Part shown: piece after piece, positions 45,020-57,384 of the stretch
Numbering within the stretch: the first letter of the stretch is position 1
How the letters are laid out: every line of letters starts with the position of its first letter
From: Adiantum capillus-veneris
Lineage: Eukaryota > Streptophyta > Polypodiopsida > Polypodiales > Pteridaceae
DNA: 64,000 bases
NCBI GenBank assembly: GCA_014529385.2
Contig: CM043959.1
Location: forward strand, 4,645,045 to 4,709,044
Direction of reading: 5' to 3'
Notes under the pieces: generated by a model
Told to the model about the DNA's origin: nothing
The model's database searches: none
Seen by the model: only the letters and a program-made list of their open reading frames with translations
Translations under genes and position numbers: made by a program

Positions 45020-45299
45020 GTCTTGTGCGATGGAGGTGTGTGCAATCGAAGCAATGTGGGTGTTGTGAGGGCTTTGGATTCTTTGAAGTATGTGTATGCT
45101 TATTTGAAAGGGGTACAACGGTTGTGTTGTGGAAGTTGTATCCTTTCAAAGTAGTTGATGAGGGGATTGGGGTGGTGATCATCTTGGGCTATAGAAAGGC
45201 AACTTGTGAGTGTTTCTGGGTGTGTTTGCATTCCCCCTTTCCAATGCCCTTCTAGACAACAAGCCCATCAAGCACCCTTGCACTTTCATCAGGCATCAC
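43781..45299. other. Unassigned DNA with a GA microsatellite
   Basis: GA repeats occupy about 44950-45016. A frame of 156 residues across it is mostly Arg-Glu repeat. Elsewhere I see no coding or transposon motif. Confidence 0.5.
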
Positions 45300-45651
45300 A
45301 TTTGGCATACATATCAAGCAAAGCTATTGGTGAAAAAAACTCTAAGCTTTCTTTCCACAACCATATTCAGCATATCCTACAATCAATATGTCCAAAGAGA
45401 CAACCTTATTGACCAAAGCTCCTTTAGGGACAATCCCAAGCTTCCTCACGGGAGCCATGTTAAGTGTATGATGCAATCGACGTGCTACGAGAGACAACAT
45501 CCGCAAAGGGATGACCATCAAGAAACTTTACGTGCTTTTTGAGATTACTACATCTGGCATACATACAAAAGTAGTTATTGAGAATCTTTGTCTCTTGCAG
45601 AAAAGTCTTCACAGAAAAGGCACGTGTTTGTTTCACAGCCATGTTGGGCAT
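45300..45651 (-). pseudogene. PPR (pentatricopeptide repeat) gene remnant
   Basis: The minus strand reads NNYFCMYARCSNLKKHVKFL, then DGHPFADVVSRSTSIASYT, a stop and HGSREEAW. This fits the plant PPR pattern (L..MYAKCGxLxxAxKVFDxMPxRDVVSWTxMIAGYAxHGxGEEA), with Trp replaced and a stop where Ala/Val stands. PPR proteins edit or process organelle RNA and are very numerous in ferns and lycophytes. Its upstream part ends where the copia-type LTR starts at 45642, so the LTR may have inserted into it. Confidence 0.65.
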
Positions 45652-45956
45652 AAGTCATTCCTACCATGCGGGATAAAAACCCTGTTGTTTTGGGGCCAAA
45701 AATGCTGCACTTTCTGTTACCATATACATGTGGTAGTGATGTGTGTGAACACACGTAGGACCGCCAGGGGAATTTTTTCCCTCACTAGGAGGTTTTTTCC
45801 CCCGGAATTGTACATACACCCTTCACTCTAGGGCTATCTATCTTTCCATTGCACAATAAGTACTACACTCTCTGTTGTGTGCCTTGAGCTTTCTTCGTCT
45901 TCTCCAAGCTATGTGTGTTTTCCTGCAACGCTAATTCCAACAATTGGTATCAGAGC
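45642..45956 (+). mobile_element. Copia-type LTR with Met primer-binding site
   Basis: TGTTGGGCATAAGTC begins at 45642, and AATTCCAACA-type sequence ends at 45942, giving 301 bp with inverted TGTTGG/CCAACA ends. TGGTATCAGAGC follows at 45945-45956, an exact initiator-Met PBS. TTTCTTCGTCTTCTCC-like pyrimidines precede the end. No gag is recognised downstream, so the element is truncated or decayed. Confidence 0.8.
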
Positions 45957-46597
45957 AAGTTGCATCCTCCTGGGCTTAGGTACCAGTAGCTCCAACACAT
46001 GCCTGCTTACTTTCTCCAATTTATGTGAGCTTTGGTGAGCATTCGCAGGTCGACAAATATTCGGGCTCCTTTCGGCCTCCATTTCCACTACAAGCAGCTT
46101 CTTGAGAGTGAGGCAGTAAGTGGCATGTGAAGTGTGCACACATGCCAGTAGGTGATAATGTATCACATAAATGAGCACGGTGCCCCATTTGGGAGAAACA
46201 TTTTTACTTGTAGATTTTACCAGAGGAGGCTAAGCGCCTAGTGAAGGGCCCCATCATATGGGGATTTAGATTTGAAGCTCTTCTAGTGGAGGGGTTTATC
46301 CCACTAAGATTAAGCGGATTCCCTTTAAGGGGAGAATTTTAGTTTTAGTCAGAAGGGGTCCTGGATTGCTATGCATACAGAGTAATTTCGCATTCCAGGG
46401 TCCTTTTTGGTGGAAAAAATCCCCAATTCTGTAGGGCAATGAGACTTAGTTTGTAAGTTGATCTTGGTCCGGTGTAGAGCTACAACTGTATCAATACCTA
46501 AAAATGTGTATGTATGTGTGTGTGTGTGTGTGTGTGACTTGCCGTCCCAGGCACCATACACAATGGATCGGCAATAGGCCCATTGTGCATGGGCCTA
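45957..46597. other. Leader or remnant after the LTR, TG microsatellite
   Basis: No coding domain. A TG repeat lies at about 46511-46535. The junction with the Penelope-like element is near 46.59 kb. Confidence 0.4.
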
Positions 46598-47560
46598 CTA
46601 CCTAATTAAAGAGATGAGATTAGAGATGTTGAATTGCAAGCCAGGTAAGTCATTTTGGGAAATAGTTTTGATGATTTTAGCAATTAGGTCATTCCTCCCT
46701 AATCTATTAAGACAAAATTTGTGTATAAGAAGCCTGATGTCTTCCCAAGCTAAGAAGTAGTTAGAGGACGAATACAAGATCAAGTAAATGAGGCTAATGC
46801 ATGTGTTAAGAGCTGCTTTATGAGGTCGGTTAATTTTCTTTTTTATGAACTCAATGGAAGAGATATTCAAAAGGTCTCTTTTCTAGGCGAGACGGTAATC
46901 ATAGCCGTCAGTACAGGGCTTATGTAGCATAATTGTAAAGTTAAGGAATTGAGCAGAGGTGGAAAAGAAACCAGAGGACGTAGTAAAATCTTTACCGTGA
47001 GTTGGTTCAATTTTAAGGTAGTTCGGGTAAACGAGGTTAATATTTTTTGAAAAAGATCTATTGTTGAGGCTTAGAGTGTCATCCATGTATCTGTAAGTAT
47101 GCTTAAATAGGAAGATTTTGTGACAGTTATCCTTATCTTTCATGGTTTTGAGAAACCATTTGTATTCAAAGAAAGCTAAATGTAAAGTACACATAAGGGG
47201 TGAGCATGAAAAACCCATAGGATGCCAAAGCTTTGGTTAAAACATTGGCCTCCAAAGATGATAGAACAGTTTTCAAGAATCCAAGTAATGTAATACACCA
47301 GTTTTTCCTTAGATGAGTGGGGTTTCTTAATCCATCTTGGTTTATTAGTGAGGGAGATGTTAAAAAGTCCTTTCTTATTAGGGTGCCTAAATGTTATCCC
47401 GATTATCTTTATAGAATATTCTTCAACCCTAATTTCCCGTTCAGGGGTATATTTTCATAGCATTGAGTGATATCTGTAGTAAAGAGATGAAATATTTGTT
47501 CACGTAGGTTGAGAGTCACTTCATTGAAGTTTTTAACTAGCCAAAAGGCGTTATAGTCTA
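46598..47560 (-). pseudogene. Penelope-like reverse transcriptase domain
   Basis: In order on the minus strand: AFWLVKNFNEVTLNLREQIF, then FTTDITQCYENIPL (motif A with catalytic Asp), GLFNISLTNKPRWIKK, GFSCSPLMCTLHLAFFEYKW (motif B), TYRYMDDTLSLNN (motif C), PNYLKIEPTHGKD, AQFLNFTIML and, after one stop at 46882, KRDLLNISSIEFIKKKINRP, NTCISLIYLILYSSSN and LLIHKFCLNRLGRND. The R-Y-hydrophobic-D-D-x-L-S-L-N-N motif, the IYPxxLxI segment and the thumb are characteristic of Penelope-like RTs rather than LTR elements. Only two or three breaks are present. Confidence 0.65.
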
Positions 47561-49746
47561 TCTTGAGGAAGTTTTAACAATTTTTTTGCTTAGTTGCACA
47601 CCACAAATTCAAACTCATAAAGTATAAGGTCAAGGCAAAGGGTGATATCTTTAGTAATGTTGATGAATATTCCATTTGAGGCATCAGATATCCATCCGAA
47701 TTTATGTTTATGATGTTTACATGTGGGAAATAGCACAAGAAGTTTGATTGTCTTAAGAGAATATCCAAAATTATTAAGGTGCTTAGTGGTCCTATTATTA
47801 ATCATACTAGGGGAATGGCTAGGCAACGTGAATTCTTTCAAATATTCAAAAATGTGCTATGTGCTGCTTTCCAAGCCAAGTTTTTGCACATTTGGCACTT
47901 TTATCAAGCCCTATGACGAACCAATTATGTGTGAGTTTTTGAAATTGAAGTCCAAGGTGCGGTGTGATCCAAGTATTGTTAGTGGACATCCATTTGTACG
48001 GTAGAAAGAGATCTTCTGAAAAAAACATTGTTGAAGTAATTTAATTAAGTCCAATAGGATTGTCTTCTCCAGTGGGAGAGAACTAATAAGGTCAATTGAG
48101 CAGCTAAGTAAAGCTGATAAGGATTGATATGGGTTTTAAAAAAAAAACTAGGGATGTGATTTAGTCCTTTAGCAAGGATTTTTCGGACCGTGGTGTCATC
48201 AACTATATTAAGATCCCCAGTGAATATATGTTTTCCCTAATCACCAAAATCTTTACAAAAAGTGTTCTAAGATAGTGTTGTGGCGTAGAAAATCATTACT
48301 GTAGATAAGATTCTTGATAGGTTGTTGAAACCTCCAGCCAATTAGGACATTATCAAGCATATTATGGTTGCCAAAAAGTAAGTCAAAGCACTCACAGAAT
48401 ATTGTTTTGGGGGGAAACCAATCCAAAAGCTCATTTTGGAAAAGACAATGTAAATAGATATACTCCAAAGTAGCGGTCTTTTTTGTGAGATGCATCCTTC
48501 CACACAGGCCAAAAGCAGCCTGCATATTATAGATGATCACAAGTCAAGGAGGTGCCAGATGGGAGTATTTCTACGATATTTTCCCCATTAAAGCTAGAGG
48601 AAGTAATGGGGTGAAAAAAGACGTGAAAGAGTTACTGGGGGTGGTTAAAGAGCTAGGTCTTTTTAGTGAGGGAGAATCATCATCCGCAATGCGGGGATTG
48701 AGTAAGCTAGTGATGATCTTGACATCTTTATAGTTGGCATAAGTAGTCAGATAAGTCCCTGGTTCATCATATTTGAGCTCTTTAAGGATACCCAGCATTA
48801 GCCCATGAAAGATGTTGAAAGCAATTTGAGAAACCACCAGTTTTTGGGCCTATCCCCCTAACCAAGACCAGATAAGGGGTAAATGAAAGTCAACTAGTTT
48901 CTCAGGGAAGAGTTAATCAAGGTGGCTGAGGATATACCAGATAGCATAATCAAACCACATGATACTAGACTCGCAACAGGATTTGGGGTCAAGAAATTTG
49001 CAGACACATTTTAGATAAAGCCAAAAAAACATTCTCGATAGATTCAGTGTAGAAGTCAGGATTTCTTTTAGCAAACTCCATGTTGCCTTTTGTACGAATG
49101 TATAACCTTGCATTAGAGGAGCAATTAGAATGGTCAACAAAGTTAAGGCTGAAGGGGGCTTTAACGAGTAAGTCTACAATCTTCAACCGTGGATGCTGGT
49201 AGATTAGCTAAATAAACCCAAGTTTCACTAAGGATTGGTGCCAAAAAGGCTTTGTTGGGGATGACCCAGAGTTGATGGTCCACACCAAAGGACTCAACTT
49301 CAATTTGTCTAACTGATAAAAAAGGAAAAAACTTTAGAAACTTTGGGCACCATTTTTAAAAGGTTAGAGTCACTAAGGGAGCAAAGGTTGTTTTGAAATT
49401 CCTTGACGGCTTCCAGAGTAGCACTATCTCTGCAAAAGATGCCCCCCGTTTGAGGGATAACTAGAGTAGTGAGGGCATTGATGAAAGTTGCATTGAGACC
49501 ACATAACTTCTTGAGAAAGTTACATAATTTAGCTCCTGATGAAGAGAATTGAGCTAGCTCTTGTTGGTATTGTAACGAAAGTATGGGTAGTTGGGAAATC
49601 ATAGCAACCCCGTCTTTGGTGTCTTTGTCTAAAGTATCCAAGATTTTGACCCAATCGTTAAAACAAAGCATGTGCAAGATAGAAGAATTTTTATCCGTAG
49701 TTAAGGCCGAGTCATAAGTTGAGAAGCATCCAAGCTGCTTATACAT
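47561..49746 (-). pseudogene. N-terminal region upstream of the Penelope-like RT
   Basis: Frames at 49309-49746, 48913-49186, 48571-48837, 48253-48540 and 47590-47841 share orientation. Between about 48150 and 48260 the strand reads, in a broken frame, HIFTGDLNIV and VRKILAKGLNHIPS, which resembles the conserved lead-in to Penelope RT (TGDL.I ... L..KG). The more distal parts (ARLYIRTKGNMEFAKRNPDF; DEPGTYLTTYANYKDVKI) are not recognised. I find no clear GIY-YIG endonuclease motif. Confidence 0.4.
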
Positions 49747-49750
49747 CTGT

Positions 49751-52700
49751 GGACAAGGGAGGTTTCTACAAAGAGAGGTTCAGAAGTTAATTCCAGGCCT
49801 TGTGAGAGAGCGAGGTCTGAAATAGACAAAATGATCAATTAGCAAGAGATTATTTAGGGTAAGAGGTTATAATGCTCGTTGCCTTTCTAGCAAGAAAAGG
49901 TCTGGTTCTAGGGATTTTTTAGGAGGATGGTCCTTTAAGTAAAATCTAATTTGTTCTAAAATTCTTGTATGCTTCTCTAGGTTGTGGATTATCCTCATGC
50001 GAGCAATCAATTTATAGTGTGTGTGATCTAAAGTTTATACAAAGTATAGGTTAGTATTGTAGATTGGACCTGTAACCCTTCAACCGGCAAAGTCAAAAGG
50101 ACTATGATAGCTGTGGGTAGCTATCCAAAATATAGTCTAAGAAGGACCGCTTAACACCAACCAACCTAAATAGGAATTACAGATAGTGGGTCCAACTTAG
50201 CACCATAATTCAAGCAAAATCCTAAATCCCACGTCCCGATTTTCTAGAGCAATGGGAAAGCCTTATGTGTAGGACGTGTGTGTAGTTGTTTTATTTAAAT
50301 AATACAACATAAATAAACATTTCAGCTCAAAAGACAATTGTCTTTACACAAGTGACAATGATTAGTACAAAAATAACTCAGTCTTAGAACTATTTTCGTA
50401 CATTGCTATAAGAATGAGTGTTGGGTGGCGTTGTAGCACGACCTAATCGCAACCAGCACTAAATTATCAAATCCGTGGATCGGCAACCCGGCTAGGGCAT
50501 GGAAGCACGAGCATCAGATGAATAAAAATAGAGGATTCAAGAGATCACTTCTCCAATGCAAGTAGAGATTATCCATGGCAAGATTAACTCTAAACCTACT
50601 CTAATCACTAATCAATCAACTCCTACATACATCAAGCCCACCGAAGTTTCACTTACCATAGACTGGAAACCCCAAGCACACTAATGATAAGCACGTACTA
50701 ATTATATTGGTGTTGGCCTCTCCAATCACCACATGTCAATCACGGCACTTCAACAATAGCTACACACACGAGGTGCATGGTGCTAGAGTTTCATAAAACC
50801 TATCTACACACAAGCAAACAATAGGACACATACACTAATTACAAGATTAAGACCCAGCTTAATCAACCTAATTAGTGATGTTAAATATCGCAAATTGAAT
50901 GCTTATAGAATAATGGGAGTGGTTAATAGCAAGAAGTACATACCTCTCTCAAATCTACAACAATGAGAGTGTAATACTACTTCATGACATAATGAAATAT
51001 AGAAAAGAAGTAGACTAATGAGAAAATAAGAATTAGATTAATCAAGAAGAGCTTACTCTAATTACAATGGATTAGCACTAACCTCTTAAGCATGGACATT
51101 AAGCTCAAGGCTAGGCCATAGAGTGAACACTCAAGAGAGAGGGAGATCTCAAAAGTGGATCCTCAAAAGTGGATACTCAAGAACGAAGCCTCCTTCCATA
51201 AAGGCTTCCTTTTAAAGTTTTTCACCACAATCCCTTCTACTATGGGTTTAAGCTTGAGCTCTCTAACTAGCATATACAAATTTGGAACTCCAGTGAGCCC
51301 AAGACTTATACAAAGTGTGTTGGAAATATTATGTACAACCATAGCATATCTCCCGCTTGATGCATATTCGGTGTATCCTGTGTTAGCCGCTGCTAACATT
51401 TCCCCCTTCCTAATTTGGCGCATGTCCTCGTGTGTTGGTGAACCAAAACACGGTGACATGATAGAAAGCAAGTCCATGGAAGAAATGTTGGGCTGCAAAA
51501 CATAAGAACAATTAATGAGCATCAAAGGCCACCAAGGATAAAAACATAAAGTAAATGAACAACCATGCAAAGTGAATTTTTTGCTTCTAAAAGATAGGTG
51601 AATCATAGTAAAAAACTAAACAACATAAAGGAAAAAAAACACTCAAACTATCATGAAGATTAAACCACTTGAAATTTTAGTTTTATGCATGAAACACTAG
51701 CAATCAATTAAGACCCTAGGCTAATGCAAGTTCATAAACCTACTAGCCTAAAAACTATGTGACCAGTCTTAAAAAGTCATTCAAGTCTATCATGTCTACG
51801 GGCTATAAAAAATCTCTTAATCTATGAGTACATTGTCAAAGATTATTTGAAGCTCATGGAAGTTTTGTTTTTGTCATTCATTGAAAAAGTAAAGCACACC
51901 ACAAGGCTACCATCCCAAGGCAAGTCTAGGTGTGACCCTCGGCTCTTTGAACACTCAAGAAGGTGTTCCAAAAGCCTACTAGCCCACCAAGGCAACAACT
52001 AACCCCTATCAGCCCAGGGCATTGGTTTAGGACCTTGACCAAGCAAGCCGAGGTGATTCCCCTCGCCTGCCAAGTGTCAATAAGACGCTAAGCCTCACAA
52101 AGACACAACATAGCACAGAAATTTTCTTTTCATGTGTCTAGTAGCATTTTTGGACACTTTTTTACTTCATTGTTTCATTTTTTAGCACTTGTTTTTATTG
52201 CTTTCTTATGAGATGCTAATGGCAATTGGACTAAAGGACTAAATCCTAATAAGAGCCCTAGGTCATGTTAAAAATGAATGGAGTCTTAAGACTATCACTA
52301 AGAGTTTAGGACTAATGATAAATGAACCTACATTAACCTAAGGTCAAGGCCAATTACCAATGATTAGCACACATAAAACCTAATTTTTTGATGAGTTAAT
52401 ATTCACGAAGAAAAAGTGTTGAGACTTTAGTATGCCTAGCTTTTTAACATGAAATAACCATAGCTTAGAAGCAAAAATTACTTAAGCCAAGCAAGAGAAT
52501 GAAGAGATAAACAAAAGAGCAAAATCATGGAAGGACTACACCTATTCATACTCTTTTGAGCATCCTTGAGCAAGCATCCCCTTTGTGTAGAGAAGTCTCT
52601 TGATCCTTTTATTTGAAAAAGAAGCGTCTTGAAGCTAAGTGTAAACACAAGCTCCAAAGGCATCTTTTATTGAAAGCAAAAAACGCACACAAACATTAAT

Positions 52701-52940
52701 GAAAACCTAAAGCTAGAGTATTGCATACCAGAATTTTCCAAAGGGAAAAAACCCAAGGAAAAAAAGTGACTTTGGTTATACACATGGTACTCTTTGATAG
52801 AAAATTTATGCATACATATCAAAATGAGAGAGAATGAGCTTCTACGTAAGCACATTTGCAATTTTTTACAACCTCTCATGCATGTTTCAAAGTTGATTAG
52901 TTTCTAGCTCAATGAAAATATGGAATTAAAAACAAGACAA
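49751..52940. other. Unassigned DNA with one possible LTR start
   Basis: The minus strand at about 51400-51425 reads AAATTAGGAAGGGGGAAATG, followed by TTAGCAGCGGCTAACACAGG, a polypurine tract and TGTTAGC-type LTR start. Open frames cross it (51155-51606), but they have no domain. No matching second LTR or PBS was found. The rest is AT-rich and unrecognised. Confidence 0.35.
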
Positions 52941-52949
52941 GAGCTGAAA

Positions 52950-53290
52950 ATAATGCAACTTTGATGAAATGAGTGGCTCTTCAAAGCCCAATTTTACATT
53001 TTAAAGCTTTCCAAGAAGTTGGCTAACAACTAGCTCACATGAAGTTTCACAATTTTTAGAGCAATCCATGAAGCTAGAGATGACTGCAACTTGATGAAAC
53101 GAAAATGAATGGCTCTCAATATCCAAATTTTGTACTTGAAAGCTCTCAAAAAAGTTGGGTAAACACTAGCTCAAAAATGAAAAAATTTAACTTTTGACCA
53201 AGCTATGAGCTAGCATGTATACAAATTTTAATCCAAAGAATTGAAATGGCTCTAAATAGCCAAGTTTTGCAATTTTTTGCAATGATGACC
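52950..53290. repeat. Diverged tandem repeat of about 135 bp
   Basis: TGGCTCT at about 52974, 53111 and 53247 marks three units that share GCAACTTKGATGAAA, AAGCTYTCMAARAAGTTGG and ACTAGCTCA. The period is 133-137 bp and similarity is only moderate. Confidence 0.6.
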
Positions 53291-54080
53291 CCTTGTTGGA
53301 TCAATGAAATCACACACCTACCCACAACCCTTCAAAATGAAGCTCAATTGTTAGTGCTTTTTAAGCATTGGTCATTTAAAGTAAGCACTAACAAATGCAC
53401 GATCAACCACAACCCCGAAATTTTATTTCTCTTTTGATCATTCAAGAAGCTCAAGTTTTAGTGCTATGTAATGATTTTTTACATTCGATTCAAGCACTGA
53501 AAAATGTATCAAGCAATGCCAAGCTCAAGCCTAAAGCACCACTTATTATCCACAGTGTTACTCTCACATGAAGCTCCTATGCATTTCAAAAAGAGCTTGC
53601 CATTTAGTGCAATGCTTCAATCAAACAAAGCACTAGAAGAATGCTCATACCAAAAAAATTGTGCATTGAAGATCATTTTTGCATGTAATTCCATATACAA
53701 TCATCACAAACACTACCTATGTCCACGTCCTAGCTCTCATACAACAATTGTGGCATACAAAGCATAAGAGAGAGAGTGAATTTTGAACTCATTTCGTCAA
53801 TAAAAAAACCCGATGTTGGATTTTTGTCCAACAAAAACTCCATCATTAGTGCAAGGATAAAAATTCTTTGTCAATCCAAGCACTATAATTGCATAAGTTT
53901 CAAGGTTTTAATGCAATCCATTAAAAAAAAATTCATTTTGATTGACAGTGGATGCACAAAGTTTATGATCCCATGCTCTCATGTAACTGTAGACAGGCAA
54001 CTAGTGTCTTTCATCACACAAAAAAACGATCGATTGAATTTTTACATTGTGCACTCCCATTGTTTGTCGAGGGAATGTGT
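53291..54080. other. Unassigned DNA
   Basis: No recognised coding region or repeat. Open frames at 53504-53767 and 53776-54246 have no domain. Confidence 0.4.
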
Positions 54081-55277
54081 GGGAACAAACCCCCATAATA
54101 AAAAATATCAATTTTTTTATTTTTATTTTTTTACAACTTCCTTGCTGGCAATATATCCAGGCGATGCACAGAGGAGGCCCGAGGGAGAGCAAGAGAGAGT
54201 TTATGGGGTCTGTGTGTGTGTGTCTGCGCGCTGTGCTCTGGGATGAATCCCAGCAGAGCTGCGTGCTAGGGTAGGGGGCTTAGGAGATGATCATGATTCA
54301 GGTCGGGTGCCGGTTGTGTGAGCAGCACGTGCTCTGTGTTAGCGGCTTCCTGGCCTCGTCAAGAGAGACCGCTTGTGTGTGGCCTTGAAAACAGAGCGTA
54401 GGAGGGGCCGTGATTTGTGTTGGGCCTGATTTGGCCTATTTGAAAAACTATTTGTGTGTGTGTGGACGTAGCCAGTCTTGGCGGGGCTGTGGAGCCGGTG
54501 CAAGAGAGAGAGGTTGACTCAGGCTACAAGCAGTGGGAGAGATCAGATTGTGTGTGTGTGTGTGTGTGTGTGTGTTGTGTGTGTGATGGCGTGGGCCAAG
54601 CCAGGCACGCCGCTCGGGGTGCATGAGTGTGTGTGTGTGTGTGTGTTTGTATGTATTCTTGTGTGAATCCGAGGGGCAGCAGAAAAGTGTGTTCAATTTG
54701 TGAGTTGCAAGCCAAGCCATGGGGTGTGCTGGTGAGTTTTTAATTTATATTGAGGGGGGACTGGCGTCTATCAGGTGCAGGTGGGTCAGCCTATGCAGTA
54801 TTTGCAGCAAGGAATGGGGACCGGGGCTAGCTGCGGGCCAGTGGCTACAATCAAGCCCATGATGCTGAGTCGCCGACTTGGCTTTTCTGGAAAAAAATAC
54901 TGTGTGTGTGTGATGCAACGCCTTTTGAGGCTTGCGTGGTGTGTGTGAGTGTGTGTGTCGACTAGGAGAAGCAATTCGGCTGTGCAGCTCGGTTGGACTG
55001 TAGTGCAGGCAGCATGCGACTCCGAAAGTAGGAGGAAATGTTTTCAGCAAAGCAGTTAAAGGTGGAGTGGGGACAAAGGTTGCACGTGGGTGTGTGGCCT
55101 AGGGCCCTCAACCTCTGCCACTCGGCGCTTCATTGGAGTAAAAACAACAGCCTAGCGGGCCCATTGCGAGACAACCGAAACCAAAAGCTGTATATTCCAA
55201 TCTGAATCCAGATTGGGAAATTTTGTTTTAATTTTTAATTTTTATTTTTTGCATTTCCCATTTGGGAGCTCGTTCCC
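54081..55277. mobile_element. GC-rich block with imperfect inverted ends, candidate DNA transposon
   Basis: GGGAACAAACCCCC at 54081-54094 is matched, inverted, by GGGAGCTCGTTCCC at 55264-55277 (11 of 14 positions pair). AT-rich A/T-run segments follow inside each end. The block between is much richer in G and C than both flanks and contains TG microsatellites (54549-54575, 54629-54647). No transposase is recognised and the flanking bases do not give an obvious target duplication, so this is a weak call. Confidence 0.3.
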
Positions 55278-56270
55278 ATAGGTATTGATGAGTCTTTCAA
55301 TTAAAATATGCTTGCTTCTTCTCACACACATAACTCTTGATTTGCATAATAATTTGACCTCCTTTGAGCATGCCAATAATGGTCATTCCGTCTAGGAATT
55401 TTTGAAGGTGCAACACTCAATTAATTATACCTTTATTGCCAAAAGTGTTTCAATATTATGAGCCAACTATGAAATATCTACCCATGCACATATATTTCAT
55501 TAAGGGGACATATTTCAAGGGTTTTGGTTCAAAAAAACATCGAATACTTCAATAGATAGTACTTGAGAAGCGCAAGTTTAATTGGAATGGTCATGCATTG
55601 TGTGCACACAACTTTATTTACACATCATCAAAAAGCTCACCATGCACTTTCTTCACTTTTATACCGGGCTTGATCACTCATATGAAATCAAATGTACAGT
55701 TAGCCAATTTCCAATTTGAAATTAATGCAATGTACACACACAAATTAAGTGTACAAGTCCATACATTCTCTCATTTGCCATCCCATCCCCTATTATCATC
55801 ATTGCAACTTGGGTTGCTCAATTTCAATATCCCAAATCATTCAAACCCAATGAGGCTTGTCATTTTGGTTTTTACAAAGCTTTACACTTGTGATTATGGC
55901 AACTCATGGATGCACAAATCAAGAAATTCTTACCATATCCAATCATATAGACATACACGACAATGGTATTCATCCTCATTTGCATATCAATTGAGTCATT
56001 CAATTCAAATCCAAATGGATTTATGATGCACACACCAACCTTTAGGTCTAATAATCATCACAATTGGTAACCGAGACCAACTACCATCCCCAATTTGGAT
56101 AATAAATGCCATTGAGTAGGGACACACACCCAAATTTAGACCAAAACTATATGCAATTAATCCATCAATTTCACATTGTAATGCTCAAATTTTCAAACTC
56201 AATCAAGCATAATTGAATGCATGCATGCTTAATTTCTTAAAAATTAGCATTAATTTTACGCAATCAAGCA
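55278..56270. other. Unassigned AT-rich DNA
   Basis: A frame of 142 residues at 55598-56026 has no recognisable domain. No repeat or LTR end is seen. Confidence 0.4.
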
Positions 56271-56279
56271 ATGAGATTT

Positions 56280-57350
56280 AGGCCTCTTTCCTTGTGTTGG
56301 TCTATGGATGCCACCATTCTGTCAAGTAGGGTGACATACTTTGGTGTTTCTTGACTTGCAGCTGTAGGGAACGATGTAGACTTTGATTTATTTCCCATGA
56401 GAAGTGGTTGTAAATATGTATGGGTTCTTTGTGACTGAATTTTCACTTGATATTTTTGAACCCACCTTGTCTTGGTCAGTGTGTGATCGTCTGTTGCATT
56501 TTCTCCTTTTGCTTGATAACAAGATGGAGACTAGGCATTGTTATCCATACCTGGGTATTTACATTGTAAAAGACTTGCATTTTTAGTTGATGATGAGGTA
56601 TCCATATGGAGGTTGTAGCAGTCTTAGTTGCAATTGGCTTCTATTGGCTTTTGGTTGTCATCGCTTGCCTTTGGGTAGAAGCTTGTGCTGCATGATTTCT
56701 CTTGGTTGTTCTACATTGAGATACAACTTTTGGTAGCCACATTTGAAATAATTGTGCTTCAAGTAGCTTTGCTGAAGTCATTTGTTGCTGCACCTATTTG
56801 TGTTAGGTAGCTTGCTGACTTCGGAAGCCATACTTGTCGCGTTGCTTTTTGCTTTGAAGGTCGTTTCTTTTGTTTTTTGCTGTTGTTCTTTCTCCTGCTT
56901 GAGTTGTTTGTCTTCCATTGATGGCTCATATTTCTCCTTGTAAGAATGTTTGCTTGAGCTGAGTAAGTACAAGCTGTTACTTTAGGCTTTTTGGCCCAAA
57001 CACTAGTGTTTCCTTGGAAGTGACCTTGATTGACTCATTTGATGCTACCCACTCAGTCACCTTTTTTTGTTGAGGTTAACTTGTGCTTGATGTATCCAAA
57101 CTGGGTCTTTAACTTTGATGTGCCCTTTGGATACCAGCACTTGGTTGATTCTCTTTGACTTCTTTTGGAGGTTTTGCTGCAATGGAAACTTGGATTGATA
57201 AACTTTTTGCTTCGATTTCCATTGCATTGTTGATGGTGTGGCTTTTGATGTAGAGGCTATGCGGAAAGTTTGATGGAGGCTCGTTGAAGGTAAAGTTGTC
57301 TTGCAAGGTTGATCTTTTTTAGTATTTACCTTGGATTTATCCACGATGGT
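56280..57350 (-). pseudogene. Lys/Gln-rich tail of the gypsy copy
   Basis: Frames here read YKEKYEPSMEDKQLKQEKEQ and SLSIQVSIAAKPPKEVKENQ. They occupy the place of the linker before RT. Similarity to the other copy is not evident, so their membership in the element is inferred from position. Confidence 0.35.
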
Positions 57351-57384
57351 GGATAATTTCTTCTCTCCATGGAATTGAGAAGCT

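Larger units (their letters stand above)
46598..49750 (-). mobile_element. Penelope-like retroelement, RT core recognisable
   Basis: The last kilobase on the minus strand carries a complete set of reverse-transcriptase motifs of the Penelope type (described separately), and about 2.2 kb of broken reading frames lie upstream in the same orientation. There is no gypsy or copia gag, protease, RNase H or integrase around it, and no LTR is seen. Naiad/Chlamys-type Penelope elements have long N-terminal regions before RT, which would fit. Ends and target duplication are not identified. Confidence 0.6.

Noticed and set aside
44785-45255. 156-residue frame with a central Arg-Glu block
   Set aside because: It is held open by the GA microsatellite. 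The flanking parts have no recognisable domain.
51155-51606. Overlapping frames of 116 and 147 residues on both strands
   Set aside because: They coincide with a probable polypurine tract and LTR start, and neither strand shows a domain.
53776-54246. 156-residue + strand frame
   Set aside because: It crosses the edge of the GC-rich block and a TG run. Composition changes midway and no domain is visible.
55598-56026. 142-residue + strand frame
   Set aside because: Ordinary AT-rich sequence with no motif. I could not link it to any element.
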